This document shows, in pieces, positions 58,620 to 64,000 of a stretch of 64,000 nt of DNA. The position numbers and the translations under genes are program-made. Location: assembly GCA_030549335.1 (NCBI GenBank), contig CM060198.1, forward strand, positions 53,391,995 through 53,455,994, given 5' to 3'. Each line of letters begins with the position of its first letter. Position 1 is the stretch's first letter. The notes under the pieces were generated by a model, which made no database searches, had not been told where the DNA came from, and saw nothing but the letters and a program-made list of their open reading frames with translations. This DNA is from Pontederia crassipes (lineage: Eukaryota; Streptophyta; Magnoliopsida; Commelinales; Pontederiaceae).

Positions 58620-59609
58620 TCTTTGGATTCTCAACAAAGAAGAAAAATGCATCTGTGAGGTGTTCTGTACCAATTTGCAAGTCCTCGAGCAGCTCATAGA
58701 TATCACTCTCTGGAATAGGAGGTGATGGAGACGGCGGGGGCGGTGGAAAGGCATGACTGAAGACGCGATTGAAAGATTCAGCTGATTCCTTTAAAACTCA
58801 AGCCATTCCTTGAATTGCATTGGTAATAGAAGAAATAGCATGATCATCTTTGGATACCTTAAGCTTTTTAGCTTTCGAAGTACTTTCGGCTGGAGTATAA
58901 GAGTGCATTTCTTGTCCATTTTCATTTTCCATACCAAAATTGAAAGTATTGTTAAAACTTTCAAGAACTTCATTTTGCTCGATAAGATTATCAATATCAT
59001 TGATTGAGTCTGCAAGATCTTCTTAAAATTCACAAGTCCCGCGTCGCCTCATTTCTTTTGGTGTTTCTGCATGATCTCCTGGGGCTCTATCTTTTCCATA
59101 CAAAAGCATTACTGTCATAATTTCTAATTGGCTTATTCCTTAATTTTTTTGATTCAGGATGAACCTGCAAATAAAATCTATTAGATACATTTGCCTTTGA
59201 ATAAAACATGAGCAAAAACTCAATTCATTGTAGAGTATATATAGGAATTGTACTCTACCTCAATTAATTTTTCCCACACTTCAGGCTCAGCAGTTAATAT
59301 CTTTGTTGTTGAATTCCATGCAAATCCACTCAATCCAAATTTTGCCAAATCATAATACTTTGAAAAGTTTGTTTTTAGTATCTTCCAACGATTTCGAATT
59401 TGATCTTTTGTTAAATTTTTACCAAGCTTGCTATTAACTTCAACCAATATTTTTTTGTATGCTTGACTTGTGAATTGCCCATTAACTTTGTTTCCTAGTT
59501 GGTACTCATGCACAAATGCATCAAGCAACACATCATCCATATATGGATTCCAACATTCTCTGCTATCCTTTTTTTCATGTTCACCTTCATCTACTCCATT
59601 GTTTGACAT
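58620..59609 (-). pseudogene. Myb/SANT-like DNA-binding protein of the Harbinger element
   Basis: PIF/Harbinger elements encode a second protein with a Myb/SANT-like trihelix domain that helps the transposase reach DNA and nuclei. Exon 1 (59609-59259, start MSNNGVDEGEHEKKD) has the domain almost whole: NPYMDDVLLDAFVHEYQLGN, KILVEVNSKLGKNLTKDQIRNRW and GFAWNSTTKILTAEPEVWEKLIE, followed by a GT donor. Exon 2 (from about 59166) starts VHPESKKLRNKPI. It needs a frameshift and reads through at least two stops before NDIDNLIEQNEVLESFNN, SITNAIQGMA and a PPPPPSPSPP stretch that ends in ELLEDLQIGTEHLTDA. The second exon is therefore broken, although the first could still make a short DNA-binding peptide. 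Function within the element is inferred from the family. Confidence 0.82.
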
Positions 59610-59797
59610 GATGCCCTACAAAGTAAAAAAATAAAGATAATTCTAATACATATATCAATATCTCATAATCAATAAAAGTAAAAAATGAAAATGTAAATTT
59701 CTTTTCCATCTAAAATAGAGGATGACAATATTGTTTAAAAGCACATAACAAGAAAACTAAGGTGTCATAAGTTTTTACAAAGAAAAGCCACAACTAG

Positions 59798-61203
59798 TTA
59801 CAAAACATATCCATTCCAGATATTAGTAGTTAAACCATCTCGTATGCTCTTCCTTAGGGCATCATCTTCCTCATTGTTACGTTGAACATGACGATCAACT
59901 CGACTTTGTTTTGCCAACTCATTGTTCACTTCAGCTATTAAGTCTTCATTTGGATCAGCTCCCATTAAAAAATTATGCAAAATGCAGCATGCAACTACAA
60001 TGCATTTTTTAGTTTGAATTTTATATCGAGCTTCGGTACCACTTGCTATAATCGAAAAGCGCTTCTTAAGAATCTCAAATGCTCGTTCAATTGCATTACG
60101 TAAGGACGAATGACGGTGATTGAAAAGTTCTCAAGCATTATGAGGTGGATTTTCTGAATACTCTTTCAAGTGATATATCTCTCCTCGATAAGGAGCAATA
60201 AGTCCAGAAGTCAAAGAAAATCCAGCATCAACAAGATAATATTTACCTATTTAAAAATATAATAATATAAGGGACATCTTAAAATCAATGTATTCAAGTT
60301 TGTGAAAATGATAGGAAAAAATATAAATGCTTTTTACCTTGAGGGATCTTAAGACAATCATCCCTTGTTAATGCATTTTTTATTATTCTTGAATATGAGG
60401 CGATTCCTTCCCAACCGGAGAGGACATAAGTGAATCTTAAATCAAAATCACATGCAGCAAGAATATTCATCGTGGGGATGTCTTTCCTACCACGATATCT
60501 AGGGGCATCAATAGTAGAAACTTTAACACTCACATGTGTGCAATCGATTGCACCAATACAATTCTAAAATTAAGATATCATCATTAATACTAAAAGAATC
60601 TAAATAAAAATTTAAAAATTAAAAATCTAGCACAAAATGCGCATGTATGTTTTTACCTTAAAGTACGGGTAGAATCGACTGCTACTTAAAATTTGATCAG
60701 AAACTTCAGAGCCATTTGGTTGTTTGATAAATTTCTAATTCAATGATTGATCTCAACACATTGTGAAAATGTCGACTTGTAGTCTCACCAGACCTTTTAA
60801 ACCAGAATTGTGTTTCACGATTTTTCGCATTTTGTGTTAAAATATAAAGAGTTATCAACACTTGTTCCTCTATGCTTGCTCTTCTTGTCGGTTTCAAAGC
60901 ACCATCTCTTTCAAGTAAATCACACAATTTTAAAAATATTTGAGGTCTCATTCTGATAATTTTGAATCCATAATTGCTGCTTGTGACCCTACTAAGAATT
61001 TCTTCTCGAGTTCTTTCTCTTTCAGACTTCATATCACTATTAACAAGGCACTTGCGACGTGATTGCATCCGGAGGCAAACCCAAACAGAAATCAAGCATA
61101 TAAACGAAGCAGTCGCATTTTTGAAAGCTTCTCTCCATTTTGATGCCGCAAGAAGTAATTTTAACTTCATTGACTCCATTCTCTTAACTGTTGCTTTAAA
61201 CAT
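59798..61203 (-). pseudogene. HARBI1-type (PIF/Harbinger) transposase, lightly broken
   Basis: DDE transposase in three exons on the minus strand: about 61203-60657, 60563-60338 and 60246-59798, with GT..AG borders. Exon 1 has the N-terminal helix-turn-helix-like region: FKIIRMRPQIFLKLCDLLER, RRASIEEQVLITLYILTQN and ETTSRHFHNVLRSII. Exon 2 has NCIGAIDCTHV (first catalytic Asp), APRYRGRKDIPTMN and ACDFDLRFTYVLSGWEG (second Asp). Exon 3 has YLVDAGFSLTSGLIAPYRGE, HSSLRNAIERAFEILKKRF (catalytic Glu) and CILHNFLMGADPNEDL, ending IWNGYVL. Two defects: a one-base frameshift near 60740 at the end of exon 1, and a TGA between PPHNA and ELFNHRHS near 60130. The triad residues are otherwise present, so the inactivation looks recent. 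The true start may lie slightly upstream of 61203. Confidence 0.88.
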
Positions 61204-62409
61204 AAGAAAATTGCAAAAATGGCATTGCCCTTATGAGACATTAATTGCATTTGATTAGAAATTTCACTAGCTACTTGACAAACTAGAATGAAGGATTAGA
61301 AAATATAAGTTAAGAATGATAATAAAATATGTCAATGCAGCAGCACCATTTTTGTCGCCACCACAATCCATTTGCATCCCTGCAGCCAGTACTGGAGGTG
61401 CGAATTTTGAATGGAATAGCAACCTACTTGTCAGTTGTTGTCCCTTTCTGCGGTGAATGCTCGTCAACTCAAACTGCATGCCGCTGCCTCAGGAGCTGCA
61501 AGCGAGCTCGCAGGAGGGAGAAGAAGATACATCATGCACATTGCATGACATATTGGGGCTCGAAAAAACCCAAAAAAGTACGCATCAAGAGAAGACAGAC
61601 GGTGTTTAGTTTAGAAACGTTCAAAATTTCTCATGGGCATGAAAATTTTCACGAGAAGAAGAAGAATAGGTAAATCAACCGTTGTTTACCGCTCACGATC
61701 GAGCCATGAACGATCTGGAGGAACAGAAATTAGGACAATGAACAAAGATATTCTAACCAAAAATCAATCTTAGCAAGAAAACTATGATAGATTGTTATAA
61801 AAATTTCAGAGTTAAAGCATGGAGACATCTAACGATTTGGAAAATACATCAAAGTTTTGAGAAGAAAACAAAATAATAAAGTACCTAAATCCAAGAGGTG
61901 AGAAATAGAATCCAACCTTTCAAACCTTGTAACTGATTTGAAGCTTTCACAAGGCAATAGAAATCCATGCAGCCATCAAATGCAGGAGCTGTGGAAAATA
62001 AGAAGAAAGAGGAACTCACATGATAATGGAGACCAATGCAACAGCTGTGGAAAACAAAAAAGGGAAGGATTTTCACATGGCAATGGAGATCGAAGCCATC
62101 TGCAGCAGCAAGCAGCCATCAGATCTAGGAGCTCTGGAAAGCAAAAAGTACTAGGGCAACGAAAGGTTTCAAAACAGAGGGAAGAAAAAAAATTAAGGGC
62201 AAAATGGGCATAAATATTTTAAACCCATCAAATACCACCAAATCGGTGGGTTATGTTTTAGGTGGTCTGATGGGCTTTGGCTCACCTATCTCATTTTATA
62301 GATTTTAAGAAAAAAAGTATCCAAACAAGGTTTTAGTTTTGATAAACTCCACTTATGCCTGCATAACCCAACCCATCCCTTGAAAGCCCACCATCCAAAC
62401 ATACCCTAA

Positions 62410-64000
62410 GGGAATAAGGATCATCGGACAAAAAGTGACTCCGTATATATGAATGCCGGATTATGATATAATAGTTCACAAATAGATAATTATTTATAAA
62501 AATTTTGGTGATGCTTATGTATGAGTCGTCATCGGATGGGAATCAAATTTTATCCCACATAATTTTTATTCTAATAATATCTAAAGTTCAATATTCTGAA
62601 TAAAATGATGTGAGGGAACTCTGGGGGAGTAAACATGAAGCCCAAAAAAAACATGAAGCCCAAATCAATCAGGAATGCATGAAATCGAAATGGGCCCATA
62701 AACTTGTCGTGGTGCTAGGCCCTTGTGTTCTCTCTCTCTCTCTCTCTCTCGGCTCAGGCCAGAATTTAAATCCACGAGTGAGTCATTCAGCCTCTCTCCT
62801 CTGCTCTGTGAGCTTAGGCCAGAATTTGTATACCACGAGCGAGTCATTCAGTATTAGAGGGACGTGAGAATATAAGGGTTTATTGAGATTTTAACATTGG
62901 CGAGGACATATACATAATTTCTAAAACATTTGGCTAACAGCCGAATTCGACCATTTGAAAACACTTGGACTTGGACAAACGGTGCTTCTTTCCTTCCTTT
63001 TTTTTTTTTCCGATCGAGAGTTGCCAATTTTTAAAACTATTAGCTAGCATCGGATTAATTTAGTGTTTGAACTTTGAACGCGCACACTACGAATAAATCC
63101 TGATCACCTAGAACTATTAATGTCCAACGTCTTCGTAATACAACCTCGTTATCCAGTTGTACCAAAAGTAAAAATAAAGTTGAATATGTATAACAGATGC
63201 ACGTAGCTTGTCAAAAGTCTGAATAAAACAAAAATGCACAACTTTTGCTGACCGTTTGAATTTTAGTCTTTTGTTAGGAAACTCTCGAAGTGTCCCAGCC
63301 TCCTTAAACTTCCAGCTTATTATTTTGTTTATAATTTCTCTTTGGCACCATAAAAAAAGAAAGAAAAAATGTCACAGAAGTTAACTACTACAGTACTACT
63401 ACTTGTTCCATCTACAAATCAACGATTCTTGCCACAGAAATCAAAGTACAACAAATGGATGAATCTTGTGCTTATTGTCAATATATGAATATGCTAATGA
63501 TCAGTGGACTTCTCTCCAGCCTGTGCAGATAAATTCTGATGATGGCTTTCTGTATCTTCAAGCAAAGAAAGAAGGAAACCAAAGAGGTGGCGTACATGAC
63601 GAGAAAGATGAGGACCAAGATGTGTGTCGGTATGCAGATAGTCGTCTATGCCTTCATCATCTCTGTGAAGTGCAAAAACATACAAATATATGAAGACAAT
63701 AATGCAACAAGTCCAAAGCGAGATTCTTGGCTATTCCATCATTGCGCAATTATGGTGTCTTTTAGTCTTCCTTCATGACTGCAAAGTGTACGTCTTGTAC
63801 ATTCATAAGTTAACCGAGCTCAAAGAAAAAAGTCTCAGGACAAAAAAGAGTCATGAGATGGTTTTGCACACATCTTAGAGTTGTAGCGTAAATCTATTTT
63901 TTTTGGAAATGTAATCAAGGTGTGCTTACTATTATTATAATTGTTATTTTAAAATTTTAATATGTACTAGGTATATTTGGATAATTGTAACATCATTTTT
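62410..64000. other. Right-edge intergenic region, no gene recognised
   Basis: Contains a (TC)n microsatellite at 62729-62750 and a ~40-bp direct repeat (62752-62790 and 62812-62851). 63450-63780 is less A/T-rich and holds overlapping open frames of 75-79 codons (one includes VGMQIVVYAFIISVKC, a possible hydrophobic segment), but nothing is recognisable. It could be the edge of a gene lying outside the window. Confidence 0.4.
62752..62851. repeat. ~40-bp direct repeat beside a (TC)n tract
   Basis: GCT(C/T)AGGCCAGAATTT, a short variable part, CCACGAG(T/C)GAGTCATTCAG occurs at 62752-62790 and 62812-62851, separated by C/T-rich sequence. The pair lies directly after the (TC)n at 62729-62750. 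Confidence 0.75.

Larger units (their letters stand above)
57374..62406 (-). mobile_element. PIF/Harbinger DNA transposon, 5.0 kb, nearly complete
   Basis: The left end is GAGTGTGTTTGG and the right end on the minus strand is GGGTATGTTTGG. TAA flanks both sides (57371-57373 and 62407-62409), the standard PIF/Harbinger target duplication. Similar GGGTGGGTTAGG / GATGGGTTGGGTTATG motifs lie inside the two ends. It contains both genes of an autonomous element on the minus strand: a three-exon HARBI1-type transposase (61203-59798), and downstream of it a Myb/SANT-like protein. Each carries disabling changes, so this copy is probably not autonomous now. A short GCTCCA(C)AGAGCATGTTCTTT repeat sits at 57612-57660. 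Confidence 0.92.

Noticed and set aside
63466..63878. Overlapping 62-79-codon open frames at the right edge
   Set aside because: They overlap in different frames, have no recognisable domain and no splice or promoter context inside the window.
1..64000. A previously undescribed bacterial-type defence or biosynthetic system
   Set aside because: The content is a eukaryotic plant locus (spliced PABP, plant transposons, plant transporters). No operon-like arrangement or multi-gene system is visible.

Overview
This is a plant nuclear window, most likely from a monocot. The protein-coding genes have G/C-rich third codon positions (the acyltransferase and both transporters), and the acyltransferase resembles monocot hydroxycinnamoyl-amide synthases. 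Between the genes lies A/T-rich DNA filled with plant transposable elements: Copia, Gypsy, hAT, Mutator-like (MULE) and PIF/Harbinger. The species cannot be fixed from sequence alone.

Layout. 1-14832 is a stack of nested elements. A decayed TNT1-like Copia element (minus strand, cut by the left window edge) is split by a ~1.1 kb hAT-type element with an 8-bp target duplication. That hAT is split by an ~11.5 kb Gypsy element with chromovirus (Del/Tekay)-like ends. The Gypsy element in turn carries two solo LTRs, a SIRE-like one with a perfect 5-bp duplication and a Tat-like one. 14833-20840 holds a recent 221-bp tandem duplication and two MITEs. 20990-22321 is an intact BAHD acyltransferase gene. 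22846-23190 is a long hairpin, directly followed by a MULE with a broken FAR1/FHY3-type transposase (23211-26096). 27440-31875 (minus) is an intact ten-exon poly(A)-binding protein gene of 635 codons. 38026-44187 is a second, more decayed FAR1-type MULE with ~170-bp terminal inverted repeats. 45302-46019 is a hAT MITE with a perfect 8-bp target duplication. 47820-49565 and 53739-55457 are tandem, intronless genes for nodulin-like/NFD4-like major facilitator membrane proteins. 57374-62406 is an almost complete PIF/Harbinger element with a HARBI1-type transposase and its Myb/SANT-like partner, flanked by TAA. The rest is A/T-rich intergenic DNA.

Host genes. Four look functional: the BAHD acyltransferase (probably phenolic amide synthesis), PABP (mRNA poly(A) binding, translation and stability) and two membrane transporter-like paralogs. 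Nothing suggests they share a pathway. All transposon coding regions carry stops, frameshifts or truncations.

I found no convincing undescribed biological system. The most distinctive items are the nested transposon stack with readable target duplications, the FAR1-MULE with inverted arrays of ~155-bp repeats just inside its ends, the near-perfect ~150-bp-arm hairpin beside it, the MITE with three consecutive perfect hairpins, and the divergent-loop transporter pair.
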